Part shown: piece after piece, positions 1-7,101 of the stretch
Numbering within the stretch: the first letter of the stretch is position 1
How the letters are laid out: the number at the start of each line of letters is the position of its first letter
Origin: Parvibaculum sp035325945
GTDB taxonomy: Bacteria > Pseudomonadota > Alphaproteobacteria > Parvibaculales > Parvibaculaceae
NCBI RefSeq assembly: GCF_035325945.1
Contig: NZ_DAOKYX010000002.1
Location: 1 to 64,000 of the forward strand
Direction of reading: 5' to 3'
Length of the DNA: 64,000 nt
Notes under the pieces: model-generated
What the model saw: the letters and a program-made list of their open reading frames with translations, nothing else
Told to the model about the DNA's origin: nothing
The model's database searches: none
Translations under genes and position numbers: made by a program

Positions 1-1247
1 ATGCTGAAGCCCGGCGCAAGCGGCGCGAGATAGTGTCCCTTCTCGACGATGCAGGGCGACACGAAGTGCTCGTGCAGATGGTCGACGAACTCGGTGATGC
101 GTCCGTCCATCGTGCCTGAAATGGCGAGGTAGTCGATCATCGACAGGTGCTGCACATATTCGCAAAGGCCGACGCCGCCGGCATGCGGTACCACGGGCTT
201 TCCGAATTTCGCCGCCAGCAGCATGATCGCCAGATTCTCGTTGAGCCCGCCCACGCGCGCGGCATCGATCTGCACGATGTCGATCGCCTCCATCTGGAGG
301 AACTGCTTGAACATGATGCGGTTCTGGCACATTTCGCCGGTCGCGACCCGGATCGGCGCGATGGCATCGCGGATCTCCTTGTGGCCGAGAATGTCGTCGG
401 GGGCGGTCGGTTCCTCGATGAACCAGGGGTCGAATTCCGCCAGCGCGCGCATCCAGCCGATCGCCTCATCGACCTCCCACACCTGATTGGCGTCGACCAT
501 CAGCTTCATGTCCGGGCCGATTTCCTCGCGCAGGATGCGGCAGCGCCTGATGTCGTCCTCCAGGTTCTTCCCGACCTTGAGCTTGATATGGGTCCAGCCT
601 TCCGCGCGCGCCTTGCGGCTCAGCATACGGAGCTTTTCATCGTCATAGCCGAGCCAGCCGGCGGATGTCGTATAGGCGGGATAGCCCGATGCAAGGAGCC
701 TCGCGCGCCGCTCGTCCTTGCCGGCCTGCACGTTTTCGAGGAGCCGAAGCGCTTCCTCCGGCGTCAGCGCATTGGTGAGATAGCGAAAATCGACGCAGCT
801 TACGATCTCTTCCGGCGTCATGTCGCCGACCAGTTGCCAGACCGGCTTTGCGGCGGCGCGCGCCCAGAGGTCCCATACGGCATTGACGACGGCGCCAGTT
901 GCGAGGTGAATCACGCCCTTGTCAGGGCCGAGCCAGCGAAGCTGGGAATCGCCCGTGACATGGCGCCAGAAGCCGGCCATGTCGGCCTTGATCTCGGCCA
1001 GAGAAAGGCCGATCAAGCGTGGCATGATCGCGTCGATGGCGCGCACGCAGAGTTCGTTGCCTCGCCCGATGGTGAAGGTGAGGCCATGTCCCTCAAGTCC
1101 CGGGATCGAGGTTTTCAAAGTGAGGTAGGCGGCGGAATAATCGGGATCGGCGTTCATGGCATCCGAGCCATGCCGCCCGGCCGACGTCGGAAAGCGGATG
1201 TCGTAGCTTTGCCAGCCGTCGATCTTCAGTCCGTCGAGCACGTTCAC
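1..1247 (-). CDS. fucD: L-fuconate dehydratase (enolase superfamily), 3' end cut by window edge
   Basis: Dehydrates L-fuconate to 2-keto-3-deoxy-L-fuconate in the cytoplasmic non-phosphorylating fucose route. The frame is open from a GTG at 1247 to base 1 (415 codons); only the last few residues and the stop are missing. The N terminus carries RFPTS, GSDAMNPDPDYSAAY-like and TIGRGNE stretches typical of FucD. Barrel motifs follow in order: KLK (about residues 222-224, the Lys-x-Lys base), VDAN (D252), IEEP (E278), TGE (E305) and the late PHAGG histidine (about 355). There is no in-frame ATG near the start; AGAGG lies just upstream, and a second GTG is 6 bases further in. The gene is transcribed away from the IclR gene, so the pair shares a control region. 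Confidence in the family and specificity is high because the rest of the pathway lies next door. Confidence 0.9.
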   Translation of the reverse strand, partial: MNVLDGLKIDGWQSYDIRFPTSAGRHGSDAMNADPDYSAAYLTLKTSIPGLEGHGLTFTIGRGNELCVRAIDAIMPRLIGLSLAEIKADMAGFWRHVTGDSQLRWLGPDKGVIHLATGAVVNAVWDLWARAAAKPVWQLVGDMTPEEIVSCVDFRYLTNALTPEEALRLLENVQAGKDERRARLLASGYPAYTTSAGWLGYDDEKLRMLSRKARAEGWTHIKLKVGKNLEDDIRRCRILREEIGPDMKLMVDANQVWEVDEAIGWMRALAEFDPWFIEEPTAPDDILGHKEIRDAIAPIRVATGEMCQNRIMFKQFLQMEAIDIVQIDAARVGGLNENLAIMLLAAKFGKPVVPHAGGVGLCEYVQHLSMIDYLAISGTMDGRITEFVDHLHEHFVSPCIVEKGHYLAPLAPGFS

Positions 1248-1258
1248 CTCTGACGAAT

Positions 1259-1293
1259 GTTTTATGAGTGAATGTGTATGTCATATATAAAAC
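1259..1293. promoter_or_regulatory. AT-rich inverted repeat between fucD and iclR, candidate operator/promoter
   Basis: Perfect 7-base arms GTTTTAT (1259-1265) and ATAAAAC (1287-1293) bound a 35-base element in an otherwise GC-rich region. The right half contains ATATATAAAAC (1283-1293), which recurs exactly at 2164-2174 on the other side of the regulator gene. Position and repetition suggest an IclR-family operator overlapping divergent promoters. The TATA-like core could equally be a -10 region. Confidence 0.5.
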
Positions 1294-1331
1294 CACTTCG
1301 TCCACTGTGATCCGAGCAGGAAACCGACACC

Positions 1332-2141
1332 ATGGCCAAGAAAACCTCGGCAAAGCTCCCGGCGGAGGAGGCTGCGGCCGAGAACCCGAGGGAAACGGGG
1401 CGCTATTCGGCCCCCGCGCTCGAAAAGGGGCTCGATATTCTGGAGTATCTCTCGGAACGCGGCGACGGCTCGACGCTGGCGCAGATCGCCGACGGCATCG
1501 AGCGCACCAAGGGCGAGATATTCCGCATGCTCGCCGTTCTGGAGGCGCGCGGATATGTGGAGCGCGAAGATGAGCGCTACCGGGTGACGGACAAGCTCTT
1601 CCGGGTCGGGATGCGGCGCCCGAAATATCGCGCGCTCGCGGACATCGCCACGCCGCTCATGCGCGCCTTTTCTGAAGCGACGCGCTATCCCTGCCATCTC
1701 GCCATTCCGACCGGCGGCCAGATCGTGGTCATCGCGCGGGCGGAGGGGCCGGACCTCGTGGGTGTGACGGTCCGCATCGGCTATCGCCAGCCGTTCCTCG
1801 TCACAGGCTCTGGATACTGCCTGCTCTCCTTCATGTCGGAAGCGAACAGGCTCAGGGCCTTCGAGGCGATCCGGGCCGAGAATCACAGTGTTGACTGGGC
1901 GGCGCTCGACGCACGCCTCGCACAGATCCGCAAGCAGGGCCGGGTCGTCGAACCGAGCCGTATCATGGACGGGGTCTGGGACGTCTCCTGTCCGATCCTC
2001 GGGCCCGACGGCAAGAACGCGGTCGCGGCGCTCACGGTTCCCTATGTCCGGCTCGTCATCAATCCGGTCACCCCGGAGGCGGTGGGAGACGCCTTGCGCG
2101 AAACAAGCGCGCAAATATCCGCCGCGCTCAGCGCTCTCTAG
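1332..2141 (+). CDS. IclR-family transcriptional regulator of the fucose island
   Basis: A 269-residue DNA-binding regulator. Residues about 25-85 form the winged helix (YSAPALEKGLDILEYL, then TLAQIADGIERTKGEIFRML and a wing ending VTDKLF). The remainder is the IclR effector-binding domain, including TGSGYCLLSFM and the late VSCPIL. AGGA lies about 11 bases before the ATG. It sits between the divergent fucD and the catabolic operon, so it most likely senses a pathway sugar acid or keto-acid and controls both transcripts, probably through the AT-rich elements that flank it. Whether it acts as repressor or activator cannot be read from the sequence. The family call is firm; the target genes are inferred from position. 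Confidence 0.9.
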   Translation: MAKKTSAKLPAEEAAAENPRETGRYSAPALEKGLDILEYLSERGDGSTLAQIADGIERTKGEIFRMLAVLEARGYVEREDERYRVTDKLFRVGMRRPKYRALADIATPLMRAFSEATRYPCHLAIPTGGQIVVIARAEGPDLVGVTVRIGYRQPFLVTGSGYCLLSFMSEANRLRAFEAIRAENHSVDWAALDARLAQIRKQGRVVEPSRIMDGVWDVSCPILGPDGKNAVAALTVPYVRLVINPVTPEAVGDALRETSAQISAALSAL

Positions 2142-2174
2142 TTTACATATAAAATGACAACGTATATATAAAAC
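2141..2174. promoter_or_regulatory. second AT-rich element upstream of the fucose operon
   Basis: A 34-base AT-rich block starts GTTTACATATAAAA and ends GTATATATAAAAC, between the IclR stop and the aldo/keto reductase start. Its last 11 bases are identical to 1283-1293, and CATATAAAA occurs near its left end. As an inverted repeat it is weaker than the first element (only the outer GTTT/AAAC match well). It is the likely operator/promoter of the operon beginning at 2208. Confidence 0.45.
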
Positions 2175-2207
2175 TCTGGGGCAGCTAAAAAGCCAGACCG
2201 GGGGGAT

Positions 2208-3236
2208 ATGCTTGTGCGTAGTCGATTGCTCGGCCAATCGGGGGTCGAGGTGTCCGAACTCGGGTTCGGCGCCGCGCCGGTCGGCAATCTTTATCGCCGG
2301 ATGACAGATGAAGCGGCGGGCGAGCTGCTTGCGGAGGCGTGGGACGCGGGCATTCGCTATTTCGACACGGCACCGCTTTACGGCTTCGGGCTGAGCGAGG
2401 AGCGGCTCGGCAAATTCCTGCGCACGGTGCCAGCGGACGAAGCCGTCATATCCACGAAAGCGGGGCGCCGGCTCAAGCCCAATGCGGCATGGCATGCGGA
2501 GCGCGAGAACTTCATCGACGCGGGGCCGTATGAGCCATGGTTCGACTATTCCTATGACGGCACCATGCGCGCCTTCGAGGACAGTCTCGTCCGGCTGGGC
2601 GTCGACAGGATCGACATTCTCTTCATGCACGACATCGGCGCGGCGACGCATGGGGCAGAGGCGCATCCCTCGCTGATGAAGACCGCCATGGAGGGCGGCT
2701 ATCGCGCGCTCGATGAATTGCGGCGCGACGGCCGTGTGAAGGCGATCGGCCTCGGCGTCAATGAATGGCAGGTCTGCGCCGAGGCGATGGATCATGGCGA
2801 CTGGGACTGCTTCCTTCTCGCGGGCCGCTATACGCTGCTCGAGCAGGAGCCCGTCGAGCATTTTCTGCCGCGCTGCGAGAAGGACAGCATCGGCATCATC
2901 ATCGGCGCGCCCTTCAATTCGGGCATCCTCGCGACCGGCCCGCGCGAAGGCGCACGCTACAATTACGCTCAGGCGACGGAGGAAACGCTGCGGCGCGTCG
3001 CCAGCCTTGACGATGCGTGCCGCGCGCATGGCGTTCCGCTCGCTGCCGCCGCGCTGCAATTTCCGCTGGCGCATCCCGCCGTCGCGTCCGTCATCCCCGG
3101 CATGGCAAGCGTGGCGGAACTCGAAAGCTGTCTCGCGCTCGCGGCTCATGCCATTCCCGGCGCCTTCTGGGCCGATCTCGCGGCGCGGGGGCTCGTCCAT
3201 CCTCGCGCACCCGTTCCGGCGGGGGCCGTCGCATGA
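2208..3236 (+). CDS. aldo/keto reductase, L-fucose dehydrogenase type
   Basis: A 342-residue NAD(P)-dependent aldo/keto reductase that probably oxidises L-fucose to L-fucono-lactone, the first oxidation of the pathway. The catalytic tetrad is visible: Asp53 and Tyr58 in YFDTAPLYG, Lys84 in STKAG and His141 in FMHDI. The N terminus (LGQSGVEVSELGFGAAP) matches the fucose/galactose/arabinose dehydrogenase branch. A GGGGG run lies 2 bases before the ATG at 2208 and 8 bases before an in-frame GTG at 2214, so the GTG is a real alternative start. It is the first gene of the operon, and its stop overlaps the next start (ATGA). Related enzymes oxidise several 6-deoxy and L-sugars, so the exact substrate is inferred from the neighbours. 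Confidence 0.85.
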   Translation: MLVRSRLLGQSGVEVSELGFGAAPVGNLYRRMTDEAAGELLAEAWDAGIRYFDTAPLYGFGLSEERLGKFLRTVPADEAVISTKAGRRLKPNAAWHAERENFIDAGPYEPWFDYSYDGTMRAFEDSLVRLGVDRIDILFMHDIGAATHGAEAHPSLMKTAMEGGYRALDELRRDGRVKAIGLGVNEWQVCAEAMDHGDWDCFLLAGRYTLLEQEPVEHFLPRCEKDSIGIIIGAPFNSGILATGPREGARYNYAQATEETLRRVASLDDACRAHGVPLAAAALQFPLAHPAVASVIPGMASVAELESCLALAAHAIPGAFWADLAARGLVHPRAPVPAGAVA

Positions 3237-4135
3237 GGATCGACGCGCACCAGCATTTCTGGCGTCTCGGTAATGGCTATTACGGCTGGCTGACGCCCGA
3301 CCTTGCGCCGATCCATGCGGATTTCGGTCCGGCCGAGCTTCTGCCGCACATGGTGGACGCGAATGTTGACGGCAGCGTGCTCGTGCAGGCGGCGGCCGAT
3401 ATGCGCGAGACGGAATACCTGCTCGGGCTTGCGGCGGAGCACGGCTTCATTCGCGGCGTCGTCGGCTGGGTCGATATGGAAAGCGCGGAGTGCCACGCGC
3501 AGCTCTGCCGCCTCGCTGAAAATCCTGTCTTCAAGGGCATAAGGCCGATGCTTCAGGATCTGCCGGACAAGGGCTGGATGCTGAAGAGCGAACTCGATCA
3601 AGTATTCCTTACGCTAACAGAACTCAAACTGAGTTTCGATGCACTGGTCAGACCGGAGCATCTCGACAATCTCGTGACCCTCGCCCGGCGTCATGGCGGG
3701 CTTTCCTTCATCGTCGATCATGGCGCAAAGCCGGACATTGCCGGGGAAGGCGGAAAGGGCGATGGATTCGACGCCTGGGCGGACGGGATGGCGCGCCTCG
3801 CGGCGGCGCCGAATGTCGCCTGCAAACTCTCCGGTCTCGTCACGGAGGCGCGCCCCGGTGCAGCGCTCGGCGACCTCGCGCCCTATCTCGATCATCTCTA
3901 TGAGGTCTTCGGTTCGGCGCGCCTGATGTGGGGAAGCGACTGGCCCGTGCTCCTTCTCAAGGGCAGCTATGCGGGCTGGTTCCACATGTTCGCGGAATGG
4001 GCAGCGGGAAAATCCGCCGAGGACAGGCGCAACTTCTTCGGCGCGACGGCCGCGCGCTGGTATCGCATCGACACGCAGCCCGACGCGCAGACTGAGACGC
4101 CTCGCGGCACGCGCGTGCAAGACGGAGCCCGATGA
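3233..4135 (+). CDS. amidohydrolase-family lactonase, probable L-fuconolactonase
   Basis: Opens the sugar lactone made by the upstream dehydrogenase to give L-fuconate. The 300-residue protein begins MRIDAHQHFW, the metal-binding HxH signature of the COG3618 lactonase group. It keeps the mid-protein HG and IVDHGAKP strands and the C-terminal MWGSDWPV aspartate. Start chosen at 3233 because it overlaps the previous stop as ATGA and puts the HxH motif at residues 6-8; the frame is open further upstream but there it covers the preceding gene. Its own stop overlaps the next start in the same way, indicating translational coupling through the operon. Confidence 0.88.
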   Translation: MRIDAHQHFWRLGNGYYGWLTPDLAPIHADFGPAELLPHMVDANVDGSVLVQAAADMRETEYLLGLAAEHGFIRGVVGWVDMESAECHAQLCRLAENPVFKGIRPMLQDLPDKGWMLKSELDQVFLTLTELKLSFDALVRPEHLDNLVTLARRHGGLSFIVDHGAKPDIAGEGGKGDGFDAWADGMARLAAAPNVACKLSGLVTEARPGAALGDLAPYLDHLYEVFGSARLMWGSDWPVLLLKGSYAGWFHMFAEWAAGKSAEDRRNFFGATAARWYRIDTQPDAQTETPRGTRVQDGAR

Positions 4136-5124
4136 CGATGGCCCGGATCGAGCGCGTTGAAATCCTGAAAGTGCCTCTGGCGCCGAAGACAGCGCGGACG
4201 GACGCCATTCAGAGTTTCGTGTGTCAGGAGACGATCGTTCTGCGAATCCATGACGCCGATGGCGCAGTCGGCGCGGGCTACAGCTACACGATCGGCACGG
4301 GCGGATCTTCCATCCTCGCTCTTCTGGCCGATCATCTGGCGCCTAGGCTCATCGGCGCGGAGGCCGATGCCATAGAGAGCATCTGGTCCGATCTCAAGTT
4401 TCACACCCATGCGACGACGGTTGGCGCGATCACTTCGCTTGCGCTCGCTGCCATCGACACGGCGCTCTGGGATCTGCGCGCGCGCCGCGCCGCCATGCCG
4501 CTTCATCTGCTCGCAGGGGGCGCCAGGAAGAGCATTCCTCTCTACACGACGGAAGGNNNNNNNNNNNNNNNNNNNNNNNNNNNNNNNNNNNNNNNNNNNN
4601 NNNNNNNNNNNNNNNNNNNNNNNNNNNNNNNNNNNNNNNNNNNNNNNNNNNNNNNNGCCCTCGACATTGCATGGATCGAGGAGCCATTGCCGGCAGATGA
4701 TCTTGCAGGGCATGTCAGGCTCTCCGCTCTCACATCGCTTCCCGTGGCGGTGGGAGAGTCGATCTATTCGATCCGGCATTTCCGCGACTACATGCAGCAG
4801 GGCGCGTGCTCGGTGGTGCAGGTCGATGTGGCGCGCATCGGCGGCATCACGCCGTGGCTCAAGGTCGCCCACGCCGCCGAGGCGTTCAACCTCGCCGTTT
4901 GCCCGCATTTCCTCATGGAGCTTCATGTGGCGCTGGCCTGCGCCGTGCCGAACGGAAGATGGGTCGAATTCATTCCGCAACTCGACGACATCATCGCATC
5001 CGGTATGACGATCGAGAACGGTCATGCCGTGCCTTCGCAGGAGCCGGGGCTTGGTATCGACTGGGATTGGGAGGCGATAGACGCGCGCAGGGACAGTTAT
5101 TTCGACATCAGGCGGCCGGGCTAG
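4132..5124 (+). CDS. mandelate racemase/muconate lactonizing enzyme family protein (interrupted by gap)
   Basis: A second enolase-superfamily enzyme in the same operon as the lactonase; its substrate is not certain. It is not a copy of fucD: the N-terminal capping domain is different. After the gap it has WIEEPLP, GESIYS, QVDVARIGG and CPHFLMELHV, the ligands and the His-Asp pair of the mandelate racemase subgroup. The Lys-x-Lys and first Asp motifs should lie inside the 100-N gap. The frame happens to continue across the Ns, but the spacing is about 40 residues shorter than in fucD, so sequence is missing. It could be a sugar acid dehydratase with a different stereochemical preference (galactonate or arabinonate like) or a cycloisomerase. 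There are 330 codons as assembled; the family usually has about 370. Confidence 0.8.
   Translation: MTMARIERVEILKVPLAPKTARTDAIQSFVCQETIVLRIHDADGAVGAGYSYTIGTGGSSILALLADHLAPRLIGAEADAIESIWSDLKFHTHATTVGAITSLALAAIDTALWDLRARRAAMPLHLLAGGARKSIPLYTTEXXXXXXXXXXXXXXXXXXXXXXXXXXXXXXXXXXALDIAWIEEPLPADDLAGHVRLSALTSLPVAVGESIYSIRHFRDYMQQGACSVVQVDVARIGGITPWLKVAHAAEAFNLAVCPHFLMELHVALACAVPNGRWVEFIPQLDDIIASGMTIENGHAVPSQEPGLGIDWDWEAIDARRDSYFDIRRPG
4557..4656. other. 100-N assembly gap
   Basis: Exactly 100 Ns, the conventional placeholder for a join of unknown length. The gap falls inside the enolase-superfamily gene. Comparing the YTT-to-IEEP interval with fucD in this window (89 versus 49 residues) suggests about 220 bases are really absent. 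Confidence 0.99.
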
Positions 5125-5133
5125 GGGGCGATC

Positions 5134-5463
5134 ATGCAGCGAATGGGAATGGTCATCGGTGTAAGGCCGGAAAAGATCGCCGAATACAAGCGATTGCACG
5201 CGGCCGTCTGGCCGGAAGTTCTGGACATGATCTCGGCCTGCAACATCCGCAACTACACGATCTTTCTGCGCGAGCCGGAGAACCTCCTTTTTTCGTGCTG
5301 GGACTATGTGGGCACGGATTTCGAGGCCGACATGGCGCGCATGCGAGCGCATGAGCCGACGCAACGCTGGTGGGAACTCACTGATCCCTGCCAGCAACCG
5401 CTCGCAAGCCGCGAGGCGGGCGAACACTGGGCGCGCATGGAGGAGGTGTTCCATGCCGATTGA
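5134..5463 (+). CDS. L-rhamnose/L-fucose mutarotase family protein
   Basis: Interconverts alpha and beta anomers of a free deoxy-sugar so that the dehydrogenase gets its preferred form. At 109 residues it has the standard size of the COG3254 mutarotases. The family pattern is visible: VRPEKIAEYKRLHAAVWPEV near the start, NYTIFL, the WDYVG strand, and the late WW/TDPCQQPL segment. It lies between the enolase-like gene and the SDR; its end overlaps the next start by 11 bases. Given the operon, L-fucose is the most likely substrate, although the family name usually refers to rhamnose. Confidence 0.88.
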   Translation: MQRMGMVIGVRPEKIAEYKRLHAAVWPEVLDMISACNIRNYTIFLREPENLLFSCWDYVGTDFEADMARMRAHEPTQRWWELTDPCQQPLASREAGEHWARMEEVFHAD

Positions 5464-6202
5464 GGGAGCAGGCGGAAGGCTTGCAGGCAAGCGCATATTG
5501 GTGACGGCGGCGGCGCAGGGCATGGGCCGCGCGGCCGTAGATGCGTTCCGGCGCGAGGGTGCGGAAGTGATCGCGACGGACCGCGACGAGGAAAAACTCG
5601 CGACGGTCGAGGCGGCACGACTTGTTCCGCTCGACGTGACCGATGCGCGCGGCATCGAAGCGCTTGCCGAGGAATCGGGCGCGGTCGATGTGCTTTTCAA
5701 CTGCGCCGGCTTCGTTCATCACGGCACCATCCTCGATTGTGATGAGGACGACTGGGAGCGCTCTCACGCGATCAACATCCGCTCGATGTACCGCATGTGC
5801 CGCGCGTTTCTGCCCGCGATGATCGCAGCGGGCGGCGGGTCGATTATCAACATGTCATCCGTCGCCTCGTCCATCATCGGCGTGCCGAACCGCTTTGCCT
5901 ATGGGGTGACCAAGGCGGCTGTCATCGGCCTCACGCGCTCCATCGCCGCCGATTTCGTCACGCAGGGCATTCGCTGCAACGCCATCTGTCCGGGAACGGT
6001 CGATACGCCGTCCCTCGATCAACGCATGCGCGCGCAGGGCGACTATGACGCCGCCCGCGCCGCCTTCATTTCCCGCCAGCCTATGGGCCGCATCGGCAAG
6101 CCGGAAGAAATCGCCGAATTGCTGGTCTATCTCGCCAGCGACGCATCGGCCTTCATGACCGGCAGCACGCTCGTCATCGATGGCGGCTGGACAAACACAT
6201 AG
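5453..6202 (+). CDS. short-chain dehydrogenase, probable 2-keto-3-deoxy-L-fuconate dehydrogenase
   Basis: A 249-residue classical SDR. It has the cofactor motif TAAAQGMG (residues 18-25), an acidic residue after the second strand (ATDRDE) that favours NAD, NCAG, the SSVAS catalytic serine and YGVTK with the Tyr/Lys pair. In the known fucose route such an enzyme oxidises 2-keto-3-deoxy-L-fuconate to the 2,4-diketo acid, which the FAH-family protein downstream would hydrolyse. The start at 5453 overlaps the mutarotase end by 11 bases; the frame is open further upstream, but no SDR-like sequence precedes this Met. The product assignment relies on the neighbours as well as the family. Confidence 0.85.
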   Translation: MPIEGAGGRLAGKRILVTAAAQGMGRAAVDAFRREGAEVIATDRDEEKLATVEAARLVPLDVTDARGIEALAEESGAVDVLFNCAGFVHHGTILDCDEDDWERSHAINIRSMYRMCRAFLPAMIAAGGGSIINMSSVASSIIGVPNRFAYGVTKAAVIGLTRSIAADFVTQGIRCNAICPGTVDTPSLDQRMRAQGDYDAARAAFISRQPMGRIGKPEEIAELLVYLASDASAFMTGSTLVIDGGWTNT

Positions 6203-6213
6203 GAGTCAGACCG

Positions 6214-7101
6214 ATGAAACTCTTGCGCTATGGCGAGCGGGGAAAGGAAAGGCCGGGAGCGCTCGACCGGCAGGGGCGCATACGCAGCCTCGCCGGGCTC
6301 ATCGACGATATTCAGGGCGATTATCTCGTTCCGGCGGAACTTGCCTTGTTGCGTTCGATCGATCTCGAGACGCTGCCGATCGTCACCGGGACGCCGCGTC
6401 TCGGCCCTTGTGTGGCGAATGTTGGAAAGTTCATTTGCGTCGGGCTCAACTACGCCGACCATGCGGCGGAATCCGGCATGGAGACGCCGAGCGAGCCCGT
6501 GCTCTTCTTCAAGGCGACGAGCGCGATCTCGGGCCCGAATGACGATGTCATCATCCCTCGCAATTCCAGAAAGACCGATTGGGAGGTCGAGCTTGGCGTC
6601 GTGATCGGACGGGAGGCGCGCTATGTGTCCGAGGCCACGGCGATGGACCATGTCGCGGGCTATTGCGTCATCAACGATCTTTCCGAGCGCGAATTCCAGC
6701 TCGAGCGCGGCGGGCAATGGGTGAAGGGCAAGAGCGCCGACACTTTTGGCCCCATAGGCCCCTGGCTCGTGACGAAGGACGAGGTTCCCGATCCACACGA
6801 TCTTTCGATCTGGCTCGATCTCGATGGACGCCGCGTCCAGAACAGCAGCACACGGATGATGATCTTCAGAATTCCGTTTCTGGTGAGCTACATCTCGCAA
6901 TTCATGAGCCTCCAGCCGGGCGACATCATTTCCACCGGCACGCCGCCCGGCGTCGGGCTCGGCATGAAGCCGGAACCTGTCTATCTGCGCGAGGGGCAGG
7001 TCATGCATCTCGGTATCGAGGAGATCGGGGAACAGCGGCAGCGGACCGTTCGCGCCGAGAGCGTGGGAGAACATCTTCTTGCCGGAGTGGCGGCGCGATG
7101 A
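6214..7101 (+). CDS. fumarylacetoacetate hydrolase family protein, probable 2,4-diketo-3-deoxy-L-fuconate hydrolase
   Basis: Would cleave the diketo-deoxy acid into pyruvate and L-lactate, the last step of the pathway. The 295-residue protein has an N-terminal cap domain, then the FAH core: VGLNYADHAAESG, the metal-binding EVELGVVIG, GYCVINDLSER, KSADTFGPIGPW and the TGTPPGVGLG loop. GGAG lies about 7 bases upstream of the ATG. Its TGA overlaps the fucosidase start. The family also contains decarboxylases and other acylpyruvases; the fucose operon makes the hydrolase reading the most likely one. Confidence 0.87.
   Translation: MKLLRYGERGKERPGALDRQGRIRSLAGLIDDIQGDYLVPAELALLRSIDLETLPIVTGTPRLGPCVANVGKFICVGLNYADHAAESGMETPSEPVLFFKATSAISGPNDDVIIPRNSRKTDWEVELGVVIGREARYVSEATAMDHVAGYCVINDLSEREFQLERGGQWVKGKSADTFGPIGPWLVTKDEVPDPHDLSIWLDLDGRRVQNSSTRMMIFRIPFLVSYISQFMSLQPGDIISTGTPPGVGLGMKPEPVYLREGQVMHLGIEEIGEQRQRTVRAESVGEHLLAGVAAR

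Noticed and set aside
147..1253. Long plus-strand open frame opposite fucD
   Set aside because: It is the antisense shadow of a well-supported gene with all catalytic motifs; its own translation is Arg/Asp/His-rich without any fold pattern.
1281..3200. 639-codon minus-strand frame opposite iclR and the aldo/keto reductase
   Set aside because: It covers two clear genes on the other strand and shows only the residue bias expected of GC-rich antisense frames.
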